Below are positions 50,113 to 59,022 of a stretch of DNA of 64,000 nucleotides, one piece after another. Where the stretch lies: contig NZ_AP018664.1 in assembly GCF_003967075.1 (NCBI RefSeq), positions 2,480,001 through 2,544,000 of the forward strand, given 5' to 3'. Origin of the DNA: Sphingobium amiense (GTDB lineage Bacteria; Pseudomonadota; Alphaproteobacteria; Sphingomonadales; Sphingomonadaceae). Numbering within the stretch: position 1 is the first letter of the stretch; each line of letters opens with the position of its first letter. The translations under genes and the position numbers were made by a program. The notes beneath the pieces were generated by a model that did not search any database, was not told the DNA's origin, and saw only the letters and a list, made by a program, of their open reading frames with translations.

Positions 50113-50658
50113 ATGACCCCCGAAACGCTCCTCGTCTCGACCTGCGCGCCGATGCTGCGCACGCTTTCCGCCTGGCTCGACAAAGCGGAGGCGGCTGGCA
50201 GCGGCGACGCGCTGCTGTCCGCGCGGCTCGCGCCCGACATGTTCCCGCTCGCGACCCAGATCCGCTTCGCCTGCGTCCAGCCGCGCGAAGGGATGCATCG
50301 CCTGAAAGGGGAGGATTTTCCGCAATCTCTCACCGACCTGCTGAACGAAGGCCGCAACGCGGGCGACCGTCCCGGCACCATGGCCGACGCCCGCGCGCGG
50401 ATCGCCGAAACGCTGGCGCTGCTCGATGCGTTCGGGGAGCATGCCTCGGCCGACACGGACCGGCCCATCGCCCATGCGCTCCCCATCGGAATGACCTTCG
50501 ACCTTACCGCCGGGCAATATGTGCGCGACTGGGTGCTGGCGCAGTTCTATTTCCACGTCATGACCGCCTATGCGATCCTGCGCGCGAACGGCGTGCCGCT
50601 CGGAAAGGGCGACTATGTGGCGCATATGCTCCCCTTTCTGCGGCCCACGGCGGGATGA
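50113..50658 (+). CDS. DUF1993 family protein
   Basis: 181 residues with the DUF1993 pattern: LLVSTCAPMLRTLSAWLDKAEA, LAPDMFPLATQIRFACVQPREGMHRLKG near the middle, and a C-terminal FYFHVMTAYAILRANGVPLGKGDYVAHM. The fold is a DinB-like helical bundle, with the conserved histidine-containing FHVMTAY helix. No enzymatic role is established. It starts 34 bases after the acetyltransferase. Confidence 0.88.
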   Translation: MTPETLLVSTCAPMLRTLSAWLDKAEAAGSGDALLSARLAPDMFPLATQIRFACVQPREGMHRLKGEDFPQSLTDLLNEGRNAGDRPGTMADARARIAETLALLDAFGEHASADTDRPIAHALPIGMTFDLTAGQYVRDWVLAQFYFHVMTAYAILRANGVPLGKGDYVAHMLPFLRPTAG

Positions 50659-50705
50659 AGCGGCCCCGTCTTTCCCCCCGGCGCGAATCCCGATAAGGCG
50701 CGGCG

Positions 50706-51395
50706 ATGACCCCGACGCCCGCGCCCATCAGCCGCTCGCTCTTCTCCTTCTCGATCTTCTACGGCGGCATGGTCTGCATCGCGGGCGTGCTGGGGAACAA
50801 GCAGGTGGCGCTGGGTCCGCTGTCCGCCATCGGGCCGATGGTCGGGCTGGGTCCGCTGGCGGTGGAGGCAGGCATCTTCGCCTTCCTGCTGCTGGTCACG
50901 ATCTCCAGTGCGGTGGCGGAACTCCATGGGCGCGCGGTCGCCAACCGGCTGGTGCAGATCGGCTTCCTGCCGCTGATCGCCTCGATCCTGCTCTCGGTCG
51001 TCGTGCTGGCCGCGCCCGCCGCCGGAGACATGGACCCCAAACGCGCCGAAGCCTTCGCCATGATGATTGGCGGAACGCCGCGCATCTGGCTCGGCGGCAT
51101 CGTCGCCTACGGCATTTCCCAGACGCTCAACGTCACCCTGTTCGCGGCGCTGAAAGGTCGCGAGGGCGGCAGCCTCCTGTGGCTGCGCGCCGCGCTGGCG
51201 AGCATCCTGTCGCAGATCGTCGATACCCTGCTCTTCGTCAGCATCGCCTTCTACGGCGTCTTTCCCATCGGCGAGCTGCTGCTGGGGCAGATGCTGGCCA
51301 AGGTCATCCTGTCCGCGCTCCTGGTGCCGCCCGTCATCTATCTGCTGGTGGCGCTGGGCAGGCGACTGGACGGCGATAGCGCGACAGCGAAGTAG
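50706..51395 (+). CDS. yhhQ: queuosine-precursor transporter (YhhQ/VUT family)
   Basis: 229 residues with about six hydrophobic helices. The family marks are SIFYGGMVCIAGVLGNKQV in TM1, SSAVAELHGRAVANRLVQIGF, GGIVAYGISQTLNVTLFAALKGREGG and SILSQIVDTLLFVSIAFYGVFP. YhhQ imports the queuine precursors preQ0/preQ1. No queuosine biosynthesis gene or preQ1 riboswitch was seen next to it. Its gene is on the same strand as argB 60 bases later. Confidence 0.9.
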   Translation: MTPTPAPISRSLFSFSIFYGGMVCIAGVLGNKQVALGPLSAIGPMVGLGPLAVEAGIFAFLLLVTISSAVAELHGRAVANRLVQIGFLPLIASILLSVVVLAAPAAGDMDPKRAEAFAMMIGGTPRIWLGGIVAYGISQTLNVTLFAALKGREGGSLLWLRAALASILSQIVDTLLFVSIAFYGVFPIGELLLGQMLAKVILSALLVPPVIYLLVALGRRLDGDSATAK

Positions 51396-51455
51396 ACAGC
51401 CGGACGGACGAGGCTTTTCTTGCGGCTCCGGCCTTATGGCCCTATGCGCGCGCGC

Positions 51456-52361
51456 ATGACCAGCAACAACGCCCCCGATCCCGCCCTGCTCGCCAAGGCC
51501 GAAGTCCTCGTCGAAGCGCTGCCCTATATGCAGCGCTATGCGGGCAAGACCTTCGTCGTCAAATATGGCGGGCACGCGATGGGCGACCCGGAAGCCGCGC
51601 GCGACTTCGCCGAGGATGTGGTGCTCATGAAGGCGGTCGGCATCAATGTGGTGGTCGTCCATGGCGGCGGACCGCAGATCGGCGCGATGCTCAAGAAGCT
51701 GGGCGTCGAATCGCAGTTCGTGGGCGGTCTGCGCGTCACCGACGCCGAAACCGCCAAGATCGCCGAAATGGTGCTGGCAGGCTCCATCAACAAGGAAATC
51801 GTCGGCTGGATCGCCGGCGCGGGCGGGCGCGCGGTCGGCATTTCGGGCAAGGACGGCGGCCTCGTCACCTGCGAAAAGGTGCTCGGCAAGCGCGAGGCCG
51901 ATCCCAACAGCGGGATCGAGCGCAATGTCGATCTGGGCTTTGTGGGCGATCCCGTTTCGGTCGACCGCGCGATCCTCGACACGCTGAGCCAGAACGGCAT
52001 CATCCCGGTGGTCGCGCCCGTGGGCATCGGCGCGGACGGGCACACCTATAATGTCAACGCCGACACGATGGCGGGCGCCATCGCGGCGGAGCTGAAAGCC
52101 TCGCGCTTCTTCCTGCTGACCGATGTCGCGGGCGTGCTCGACAAGCAGGGCGAACTGATGACCGACCTCGATCCTGTCGCCATCGCGGGATTGCAGGCGG
52201 ACGGCACGATCAGCGGCGGCATGATCCCCAAGCTCGAAACCTGCGTCCGCGCCGTCGAAGGCGGAGTGGACGCCGCCGTCATCCTCGACGGGCGGGTGCC
52301 GCACGCCATGCTGCTGGAAATCTTCACCGACCGCGGCGCAGGCACGCTGGTGCGGAAATAA
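51456..52361 (+). CDS. argB: acetylglutamate kinase
   Basis: Second step of arginine synthesis. 301 residues from ATG 51456; an ATG at 51444 and a TTG at 51420 are alternatives. Amino-acid-kinase features are [13 protein letters not shown] with the catalytic lysine, [51 protein letters not shown] and [17 protein letters not shown]. It probably works with argH, which is in another operon of the window. No feedback-binding extension is evident. Confidence 0.96.
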   Translation: MTSNNAPDPALLAKAEVLVEALPYMQRYAGKTFVVKYGGHAMGDPEAARDFAEDVVLMKAVGINVVVVHGGGPQIGAMLKKLGVESQFVGGLRVTDAETAKIAEMVLAGSINKEIVGWIAGAGGRAVGISGKDGGLVTCEKVLGKREADPNSGIERNVDLGFVGDPVSVDRAILDTLSQNGIIPVVAPVGIGADGHTYNVNADTMAGAIAAELKASRFFLLTDVAGVLDKQGELMTDLDPVAIAGLQADGTISGGMIPKLETCVRAVEGGVDAAVILDGRVPHAMLLEIFTDRGAGTLVRK

Positions 52362-52468
52362 CCGCCATAGCACACCTCTCTGTCGCCCGGTTTCCGGTCG
52401 CTTCGGCGCTATTCTCCCCGGCGCACGCCTGTGTTACGCTCCCCATCGCCATCATTGGGGAGCAGAGG

Positions 52469-52960
52469 ATGCGCGTTTCTTTTCTCGGCCTTGCCATCCT
52501 TTTGGGAGCGAGCGCTCCGGCCCTCGCCGCGCCTCCGCCCCCGCCCCCGCCCGCCGAACAGGCTGCGATCTTCAAGGCGGCGGGCTTCAAGCCGCACGGG
52601 CGGCAGTGGCGGTCGGGCAATTGCGAGCCGCCCGAGGCATCCTACGAACCCGGAGCGATCGCGACCTATCGGGATCTGAACGGCGACGGACGGCCCGAAG
52701 CGGTCGTCACCGAGGGTGGCGGCATGTGCTACGGCAACACCGGTCAGAATTTCTGGCTGCTGTCGAAACAGGCGGACGGCGCGTGGAAGCTGATGACGGA
52801 GGCGCTGGGCATCCCCGAGTTCCGCCCCACAAAGGGAGCGGGCGGCTATCCCGACCTGCTGGTTGGCAGCCCCGGCTTCTGCTTTCCGGTGCTGCGCTGG
52901 AACGGCCGCGCCTATGCCCGGCACCGCTTCGAATATGAGGGCAAGCCCTGCCGCCCGTGA
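52469..52960 (+). CDS. secreted protein of unknown function with a calcium-loop-like segment
   Basis: 163 residues from ATG 52469 behind GGGAGCAGAGG. A signal peptide (RVSFLGLAILLGASAPALAA) is followed by a run of seven prolines. The segment YRDLNGDGRPEAVVTEGG resembles a DxNGDGxxD calcium loop as seen in FG-GAP or dockerin-like repeats. Two cysteine pairs may form disulphides. Function is unknown. It starts 107 bases after argB. Confidence 0.75.
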   Translation: MRVSFLGLAILLGASAPALAAPPPPPPPAEQAAIFKAAGFKPHGRQWRSGNCEPPEASYEPGAIATYRDLNGDGRPEAVVTEGGGMCYGNTGQNFWLLSKQADGAWKLMTEALGIPEFRPTKGAGGYPDLLVGSPGFCFPVLRWNGRAYARHRFEYEGKPCRP

Positions 52961-52978
52961 CGGCGCAGCGAGAGGCGC

Positions 52979-53398
52979 TTAAGCCACGGGCGATGGCGCG
53001 CCCGCCCTCCTCATCCGAACCCGCTGCAGCCCCGCGACGGCGAGGCACAGGGCGATAAGCACGGCGTTCTGGGGCAGCGCCGCACTTTCGCCCGATCCGG
53101 CATGGACCGCAGCGGCGGCGATCTGGTTGAGGACAAGAATCAGCGCAGCCACCGCTCCTGCGCCCGGCCGCGCCAGCCCCGCAAGGAGCGCGAGCGCCAG
53201 CGCCATTTCGCTGACCCCCACCGCACGCCCCGCCGCTTCGGGCAGATGCACCGTCCATGCCCCGTGCAGCGCCAACTCCGGCAGAGGCGCACTCGCCTTC
53301 ATATACCCCACGAACAGGAAGAAGGCGGCAAGCAGCAGGCTCATCGCGCCGAGCGCGCCATAGAGGCCAAAGCGATAGGCCGCGTTTCTGCCCGACAT
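52979..53398 (-). CDS. DoxX-like small membrane protein
   Basis: 139 residues with four hydrophobic segments: [60 protein letters not shown] and [14 protein letters not shown]. The [31 protein letters not shown] loop fits the DoxX/DUF4267-like group. Related proteins were linked to redox complexes, but no role is shown here. It is convergent with the secreted protein (18-base gap) and divergent from yggT. Confidence 0.72.
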   Translation of the reverse strand: MSGRNAAYRFGLYGALGAMSLLLAAFFLFVGYMKASAPLPELALHGAWTVHLPEAAGRAVGVSEMALALALLAGLARPGAGAVAALILVLNQIAAAAVHAGSGESAALPQNAVLIALCLAVAGLQRVRMRRAGAPSPVA

Positions 53399-53575
53399 CC
53401 CGTTTCCCCTCCGTCATTTCTTCCGAACGACCCTTAATTAGAATATTGATTCCTGTAAATGGGCGGCGCGGAACGCAGGCGCGTGCGTTGTCCGGCAAAG
53501 GCTCATGCCCGACAATGCTTGTCCCCGCCCCTCCCCCTCGGCTAGAGCGGCAGTCACCCATAATCGGAGAGCCTC

Positions 53576-53866
53576 GTGGCCTACGCGCTTTATCAGATCA
53601 TCGTCATCCTGCTCGATGTCCTGTGGTGGATCATCATCATCCAGGCGATCATGAGCTGGCTGATCGCGTTCAACATCATCAACATCGGCAACGACTTCGT
53701 GCGCACGGTGCTGATCGCGCTCGATCGGATGACCGCCCCCATCTACAATCCGATCCGGCGCGTCCTGCCCGATCTCGGCGCGCTCGACCTGTCGCCCATG
53801 GTCGTGCTGCTCGCCATCCTCATCATCCGGCAGGCGATCCTGCCGCCGCTTTTCGGACTGGTATGA
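53576..53866 (+). CDS. YggT-family inner-membrane protein
   Basis: 96 residues starting at GTG 53576 behind GGAGAG. Two membrane hairpins, [22 protein letters not shown] and [18 protein letters not shown], flank the conserved [22 protein letters not shown] motif typical of YggT. Proposed roles are osmotic or envelope function. The stop overlaps folD by ATGA, so it heads a four-gene coupled run. Confidence 0.92.
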   Translation: MAYALYQIIVILLDVLWWIIIIQAIMSWLIAFNIINIGNDFVRTVLIALDRMTAPIYNPIRRVLPDLGALDLSPMVVLLAILIIRQAILPPLFGLV

Positions 53867-54768
53867 CCCCCATGACACTCGGCAAGATCATCGACGGAAA
53901 AGCCTTTGCAGCCGGGCTGCGCGAACGGGTGGCGGAACGGGTCGCCGGTTTCGTCGGCAGCACGGGGCGCAAGCCCGGCCTTGCCGTCGTGCTGGTCGGC
54001 GAAGACCCGGCGAGCGCCGTCTATGTCCGCTCCAAGGGCAAGATGACCGTCGCGGTCGGCATGGAAAGCTTCGAGTTCAAGCGGCCCGACAGCATCGGCG
54101 AGGACGATCTGCTCGACCTGATCGAGGAACTCAATCAGGATGAGCGGGTGGACGGCATCCTCGTCCAGTTGCCCTTGCCGAGGCACATCGACGAAGCGAA
54201 GGTGATCGCCGCCATTGACCCGGCCAAGGATGTGGACGGCTTCCATGTCGTCAATGCGGGCCTGCTCGCGACCGGGCAGGAAGCGCTGGTGCCCTGCACG
54301 CCGATGGGCTGCATCATGCTGCTGAAGGACGAACTGGGCGACCTGTCGGGTCTGGAAGCGGTCGTCGTCGGCCGCTCCAACATCGTGGGCAAGCCGATGG
54401 CGCAACTGCTGCTCGCCGAAAACGCGACCGTAACCATCGCCCACAGCCGCACCCGCGACCTCGCCAGCGTCGTCCACCGCGCCGACATCGTCGTGGCGGC
54501 GGTGGGCCGGGCGGAAATGGTGAAGGGCGAATGGATCAGGCCGGGCGCGACCGTGATCGACGTGGGCATCAACCGCGTCGCCGATCCCGATGACGCGACA
54601 AAAAGCCGGATCGTCGGCGATGTCGCGACCGCCGAAGCGCTCGCCCATGTCCGCGCGATCACGCCGGTGCCGGGCGGCGTCGGCCCGATGACCATCGCGG
54701 TGCTGCTGCGTAACACGCTGGTCGCGGCCCATGCGCGCGCGGGGCTGGCGAAGCCGGAGGGGCTGTGA
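53863..54768 (+). CDS. folD: methylene-THF dehydrogenase/cyclohydrolase FolD
   Basis: Interconverts 5,10-methylene-THF, methenyl-THF and 10-formyl-THF in one-carbon metabolism. 301 residues from ATG 53863, overlapping the yggT stop; ATG 53872 is in frame. Signatures are [21 protein letters not shown] with catalytic lysine, [57 protein letters not shown] and [16 protein letters not shown]. Complete and of normal size. Confidence 0.97.
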   Translation: MTPMTLGKIIDGKAFAAGLRERVAERVAGFVGSTGRKPGLAVVLVGEDPASAVYVRSKGKMTVAVGMESFEFKRPDSIGEDDLLDLIEELNQDERVDGILVQLPLPRHIDEAKVIAAIDPAKDVDGFHVVNAGLLATGQEALVPCTPMGCIMLLKDELGDLSGLEAVVVGRSNIVGKPMAQLLLAENATVTIAHSRTRDLASVVHRADIVVAAVGRAEMVKGEWIRPGATVIDVGINRVADPDDATKSRIVGDVATAEALAHVRAITPVPGGVGPMTIAVLLRNTLVAAHARAGLAKPEGL

Positions 54769-55397
54769 GGCGCGCCGCGATCCTCGCTCTGGCGGCGGGC
54801 GCGCTCATCGGTGCGAAGCCGCCGATGCGCTACCAGCCCGACCCCAGCAGCGTGATCGCGGCGGAAATCGCTTTCAACCGGCTGGCGCAGGAAAAGGGCC
54901 AATGGACCGCCTTCCGCGCCACCGCCGCCGACGATGCGGTGATGTTCGTGCCGCAAAGGGTGCTGGCGAAGGACTGGCTCAAAAAACAGGCCGATCCGCC
55001 GAAATCCGTCACATGGTCCCCCGCCATCGTCTATGTTTCCTGCGACGGCAATCTCGCCGCGAGCACGGGCAACTGGACCCGGCCTGACGGATCGGCGGGC
55101 TATTTCACGACCATCTGGCGGCGCGACAAAAAGGGCGCATGGAAATGGGTGCTCGACCATGGCGACACCCTGGCTGAGCCGCGCCCCGCGCCCGACGCCC
55201 TGACCGGCAAGGTCGCGACGTGCAGGCGCGGCCCGCGCCCCGACGGTCCGCCGTCGAAGGACGCCCCGCCGCCCCCGGACGAAAGCCTGCTCTGGAGCGC
55301 GGATGTCGAACCCGGCAATGCCCGCCGCGTCACCGTGCGCATGTGGACCGGGCAGGAGTATGAAACGGTCATCGACGATCGGGTGAAGGCGCGATGA
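54765..55397 (+). CDS. secreted or periplasmic NTF2/SnoaL-like protein of unknown function
   Basis: 210 residues from GTG 54765, overlapping the folD stop (GTGA). The N-terminus is a short signal ([16 protein letters not shown]). The core ([30 protein letters not shown], then [27 protein letters not shown]) fits a cone-shaped NTF2-like domain. The C-terminal third is proline/basic-rich with a second short domain. No catalytic residues are recognised. Coupled to folD and marC. Confidence 0.75.
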   Translation: MRRAAILALAAGALIGAKPPMRYQPDPSSVIAAEIAFNRLAQEKGQWTAFRATAADDAVMFVPQRVLAKDWLKKQADPPKSVTWSPAIVYVSCDGNLAASTGNWTRPDGSAGYFTTIWRRDKKGAWKWVLDHGDTLAEPRPAPDALTGKVATCRRGPRPDGPPSKDAPPPPDESLLWSADVEPGNARRVTVRMWTGQEYETVIDDRVKAR

Positions 55398-56011
55398 TCG
55401 CGCTGTTCCTCTCCGCCTTCGTGACGCTCTTCGTCGTCATCGACCCGCCGGGCTGCGCGCCCATCTATGCCAGCCTCACCACCGGCGCGAGCCATGCGCA
55501 ACGGCGCGCCATGGCGATCCGCGCAGTCGGCATCGCGGCGGCGATTCTCCTGGTCTTCGCCCTCTGGGGAAAACAGTTGCTGGGCGTTCTGGGCATTCAG
55601 CTCGACAGTTTCCGCATCGCGGGCGGCATCATGCTGTTCATCATCGCGATGGACATGGTGTTCGAAAAACGCACCCAGCGGCGCGAGGACCGGGCGCAGA
55701 AGATCGCGGACACGCCCGAGATCGAGGATGTGTCGGTCTTCCCCATGGCGATGCCGATGATCGCCGGGCCGGGGTCTATCGCCACCGTCATGCTGCTGAT
55801 GTCGCGCGCCGATGGCATCGCCGAACGCGGCGTGGTGCTGGGCGCGGTGGTTCTCACGCTGGCGCTGATGCTGGGGTCGCTGCTCGCCGCCGGGCCAATC
55901 ATGGCGCTGCTCGGCGCAAAGATAGAGGCGGTCATCACCCGCCTGCTCGGCGTCCTGCTCGCCGCGCTCGCCGCCCAGTTCGTGATCGACGGCGTCAAGG
56001 CGAGCTTCTGA
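55394..56011 (+). CDS. MarC family membrane protein
   Basis: 205 residues with six hydrophobic helices and the MarC/NAAT signature FVVIDPPGCAPIYASLT at the start. AMPMIAGPGSIATVMLL in the middle and RLLGVLLAALAAQFVIDGV at the end are also conserved. E. coli MarC was once tied to antibiotic resistance, but its role is unproven. The ATG overlaps the preceding stop (ATGA). Confidence 0.93.
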   Translation: MIALFLSAFVTLFVVIDPPGCAPIYASLTTGASHAQRRAMAIRAVGIAAAILLVFALWGKQLLGVLGIQLDSFRIAGGIMLFIIAMDMVFEKRTQRREDRAQKIADTPEIEDVSVFPMAMPMIAGPGSIATVMLLMSRADGIAERGVVLGAVVLTLALMLGSLLAAGPIMALLGAKIEAVITRLLGVLLAALAAQFVIDGVKASF

Positions 56012-56050
56012 GAAAAGGGCGAGCCGCATCCGGCCCGCCCCCCTCATGCA

Positions 56051-56731
56051 TCATCCGCGCACGTCGCTTTCCGTCACCGGCGCGATCTTGATTTCGACCC
56101 GGCGGTTGGCGGCCTTGCCTTCCTCGGTCGCGTTCGACGCAATGGGCTGGCTCTCGCCGAAACCGCGCGTCGCGATGCGCGCCGACTGCACACCCTGCCG
56201 CACCAGATAGTCCGCCACCGCCTGCGCGCGCCGTTCCGACAGCGTCTGGTTATAGGCGTCCGTGCCGTCGCTGTCGGTGTGACCATATACGTCGATATAG
56301 GTCTTGGGATATTGCGCCAGCACCGACGCCACATCGTTCAGCGTCGGCTGGAACTGCGGCTGCACGTCCGCCCGGTCATAGGCGAAGGTGATGCCCGAAG
56401 GCATGCGCAGCAGCAGATTGTCGCCGTCGCGGATCACGTCGACACCCGTGCCTGCGGTCTGTTCGCGCAGCTTGCGCTCCTGCGCGTCCATATAGGCGCC
56501 GATGCCCGCGCCCGCGACCGCGCCGATGCCCGCGCCGAGGATCTTTTCCGTGCGGTCGCGCCGTCCGCCGACGAGGTCGCCGAGCAGATAGCCGCCCAGC
56601 GCGCCGCCGATGCCGCCGATCGCGGCCTTCGACACGCGGCGCTCGCCGGTATCGGGATCGGTGGTGCAGGCGGTGGTGGCGAGCATCGCGGCAAGGCCGG
56701 CGGCGCACATCAGGCGATGGGTGATCTTCAT
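56051..56731 (-). CDS. OmpA-family lipoprotein with glycine-zipper segment
   Basis: 226 residues from ATG 56731; ATG 56740 is possible. Lipobox TTAC (cysteine at about residue 22). Residues 38-80 are a glycine-zipper pair (KAAIGGIGGALGGYLLGDLVGG and GAGIGAVAGAGIGAYMD). Residues about 110-220 form a peptidoglycan-binding OmpA domain: ITFAYDRADVQPQF, VYGHTDSDGTDAYNQTLSERRAQAVADYL and NRRVEIKI. This YiaD-like class tethers the outer membrane to the wall. The gene is divergent from the CorC-like gene. Confidence 0.93.
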   Translation of the reverse strand: MKITHRLMCAAGLAAMLATTACTTDPDTGERRVSKAAIGGIGGALGGYLLGDLVGGRRDRTEKILGAGIGAVAGAGIGAYMDAQERKLREQTAGTGVDVIRDGDNLLLRMPSGITFAYDRADVQPQFQPTLNDVASVLAQYPKTYIDVYGHTDSDGTDAYNQTLSERRAQAVADYLVRQGVQSARIATRGFGESQPIASNATEEGKAANRRVEIKIAPVTESDVRG

Positions 56732-56893
56732 GTCGTTCATGTCCCTTGTTCTTCCGACTGCCTGCAAAAAGGCGAAGCCAGCCGCTTTGTTCCACTCGCG
56801 AACTGAACTGCCGCTGACTGCCGTCTTGAGCGGCGCTGCGGTGTCGATGTTGTGAAAATGAAAGATTTGCGGTTATAGGGGTTTCCGACCGAC

Positions 56894-58210
56894 ATGGCCA
56901 CGATCCCCCCTCCCCCATCCACGCCCTTCCCCTGGGCAGACCTCGTCATCATCCTCGTGCTGGTGGCGCTGAACGGTGTGTTCGCCATGTCCGAACTGGC
57001 GGTGGTGTCCGCCCGGCGGCCCCGGCTTCAGGCGATGGAGAAGGCGGGGCGCAAGGGCGCGCGCGCCGCGCTGGCGCTGGCGGCGGACCCCGGCAAGTTC
57101 CTGTCGACGGTTCAGATCGGCATCACCCTCATCGGCATCGGCACCGGCGCCTATTCGGGCGCGAGCCTTGGCGGGCCGGTGGGCGAAAGGCTGGCGATGC
57201 TGGGCCTGTCCGCGCATCTGGCGCAGACTCTGGGCTTCGCGCTCGTCATCGGCCTCACCACCTATGCCTCGCTGATCGTAGGGGAACTGGTGCCCAAGCA
57301 GTTCGCCCTGCGCGCGCCCGAACCCATCGCCATCTTTGTCGCAAAGCCGATGATGGGGCTGGCAAAAGTCACCGCGCCGATCGTCTGGGTGCTGGACGCA
57401 TCGAGCGCTCTCATCTTCAAGCTGCTGGGCCTCGCGCGCGAATCGGAAAGCCATGTAACGGCGGAGGAACTGCACCTGATCGTCGCCGAAGCGAGCCGGT
57501 CGGGCATCATCGAGGAAAGCGAGCGCGCGATCATCTCGGGCGTCGTGCGCCTCGCCGACCGTCCCGTGCGCGAAGTGATGACGCAGCGCATGGACGTGGA
57601 CTGGATCGACATCGGCGCGGACGACGAAACGATTCGCGCCAAGCTGCTGGCGACGCCGCATACCCGACTGCCGGTGGGGCGCGGGTCGGTGGAAGAGATT
57701 ATCGGCATCGTGCAGGCGCGCGACATCATGACCGCGCTGTTCCGGGGCGAGCCGCTCAACCTCGAAGCGCTGATGCGCAAGGTCGATGTCGTCCCCGATC
57801 AGGTCGATGCGATGGACACGCTGGAGGTGCTGCGCCGGTCCGATGTGCCGATGGTGATGGTCCATGACGAATATGGCCATTTCGAAGGGATCGTGACCCC
57901 CGCCGACCTCCTGTCCGCCATCGCGGGCCATTTCGCGTCCGACCGCGACGCCTATGACGAACCCGATATGGTGGAGCGCGAGGACGGCAGCCTGCTGGTG
58001 TCGGGCCAGATGCCCATCGACCAGCTTGCCGAACGGATCGAGATCAACCTGTCGGAAGATCGCGACTATGCGACGGTCGCGGGCCATGCGCTCTGGCTGC
58101 TCAAGCGCCTGCCCGAAGTCGGCGACTATGCGGAGGATCAGGGCTGGCGCTTCGAGATCGTCGACATGGACGGGCGCAAGATCGACAAGCTGCTGGTGGC
58201 GGCGGTCTGA
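56894..58210 (+). CDS. CorC/HlyC-type transporter (DUF21-CBS protein)
   Basis: 438 residues in three parts. DUF21 membrane domain (about 10-190; FAMSELAVVSARRPRLQAM, GITLIGIGTGAYSGASL, LTTYASLIVGELVPKQFAL), two CBS domains (about 205-335; MTQRMDVDWID, LPVGRGSVEEIIGIVQARDIM) and a C-terminal CorC/HlyC domain (about 350-438). Relatives export magnesium or affect antimicrobial resistance. The first hydrophobic stretch may be an uncleaved signal. Start ATG 56894 is followed by VALNGVFAMSELAVV, as expected. Confidence 0.93.
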   Translation: MATIPPPPSTPFPWADLVIILVLVALNGVFAMSELAVVSARRPRLQAMEKAGRKGARAALALAADPGKFLSTVQIGITLIGIGTGAYSGASLGGPVGERLAMLGLSAHLAQTLGFALVIGLTTYASLIVGELVPKQFALRAPEPIAIFVAKPMMGLAKVTAPIVWVLDASSALIFKLLGLARESESHVTAEELHLIVAEASRSGIIEESERAIISGVVRLADRPVREVMTQRMDVDWIDIGADDETIRAKLLATPHTRLPVGRGSVEEIIGIVQARDIMTALFRGEPLNLEALMRKVDVVPDQVDAMDTLEVLRRSDVPMVMVHDEYGHFEGIVTPADLLSAIAGHFASDRDAYDEPDMVEREDGSLLVSGQMPIDQLAERIEINLSEDRDYATVAGHALWLLKRLPEVGDYAEDQGWRFEIVDMDGRKIDKLLVAAV

Positions 58211-58224
58211 CCGCCATCGACGCC

Positions 58225-59022
58225 GTGACCGCGCTGGCGGAGCGGCTGCTTGCGAGGGGGAGGCCGCTCGCCATTCTGGGCATCGCGGGCGCGCAGGGCA
58301 GCGGCAAATCGACGCTGGCGCAGGCGGTGCGCGATCGGATCGGGGCGCGGGGCGTCCCCTGCGCGCTCCTCTCCATCGACGACCTCTACCTGACCCGCGC
58401 GGAGCGGGAGACGCTGGCGGCGCGGGTCCATCCGCTGCTGCGGACGCGCGGTGTGCCGGGGACGCATGACGTGGCGCTTGGCAGACGGATCATCGACACG
58501 CTGGCGCGGGGCGAGGCCACCGCGCTCCCACGCTTCGACAAGAGCGCCGACGACCGGATGCCGCCCGAGCGATGGACGAGCGCTCCGGCGGGCACGCGGC
58601 TGTTGATTCTGGAAGGCTGGTGTGTCGGCGCGCGACCGCAGGCGGATGCGGCGCTCGCCCCACCCGTCAACGCACTGGAGGCGCAGGAGGATCGCGACGG
58701 CCGCTGGCGCGCCCATGTGAACGCCGCGCTGGCAGGCGATTATCGCGCCTTCTTCGCCCGCATCGACGCCGTCGCCTTCCTCGCCGCGCCGGACTTCGGC
58801 GTCGTGGAGCGCTGGCGCGGCGAGCAGGAGGACGGGCTGCGCGCGCGGGGCGGCGCTGGCGTCATGAACCCGGCCCAGATCGCCCGCTTCATCCAGCATT
58901 ATGAGCGGCTGACGCGGCACATGCTCGCCGACATGCCGGGCCGCGCCGACCTGACCATCCGTCTGCGCGCCGACCGCTCCGTCGCGGCGATCAGCCCGCT
59001 TCCGTCACCATCCGGTATTTAA
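58225..59022 (+). CDS. P-loop kinase, glycerate-kinase-like
   Basis: 265 residues from GTG 58225. Walker A is GAQGSGKSTL and a second magnesium-type motif is LSIDDLYLTRAER. This pair is shared by D-glycerate 3-kinase and yeast Tda10-like proteins. LLILEGWCVG follows, and a C-terminal NPAQIARFIQHYERLTRHML is typical of that group. The substrate is likely glycerate or an allied small molecule. It begins 14 bases after the CorC-like stop and its end overlaps the convergent ppx by 32 bases. Confidence 0.85.
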   Translation: MTALAERLLARGRPLAILGIAGAQGSGKSTLAQAVRDRIGARGVPCALLSIDDLYLTRAERETLAARVHPLLRTRGVPGTHDVALGRRIIDTLARGEATALPRFDKSADDRMPPERWTSAPAGTRLLILEGWCVGARPQADAALAPPVNALEAQEDRDGRWRAHVNAALAGDYRAFFARIDAVAFLAAPDFGVVERWRGEQEDGLRARGGAGVMNPAQIARFIQHYERLTRHMLADMPGRADLTIRLRADRSVAAISPLPSPSGI

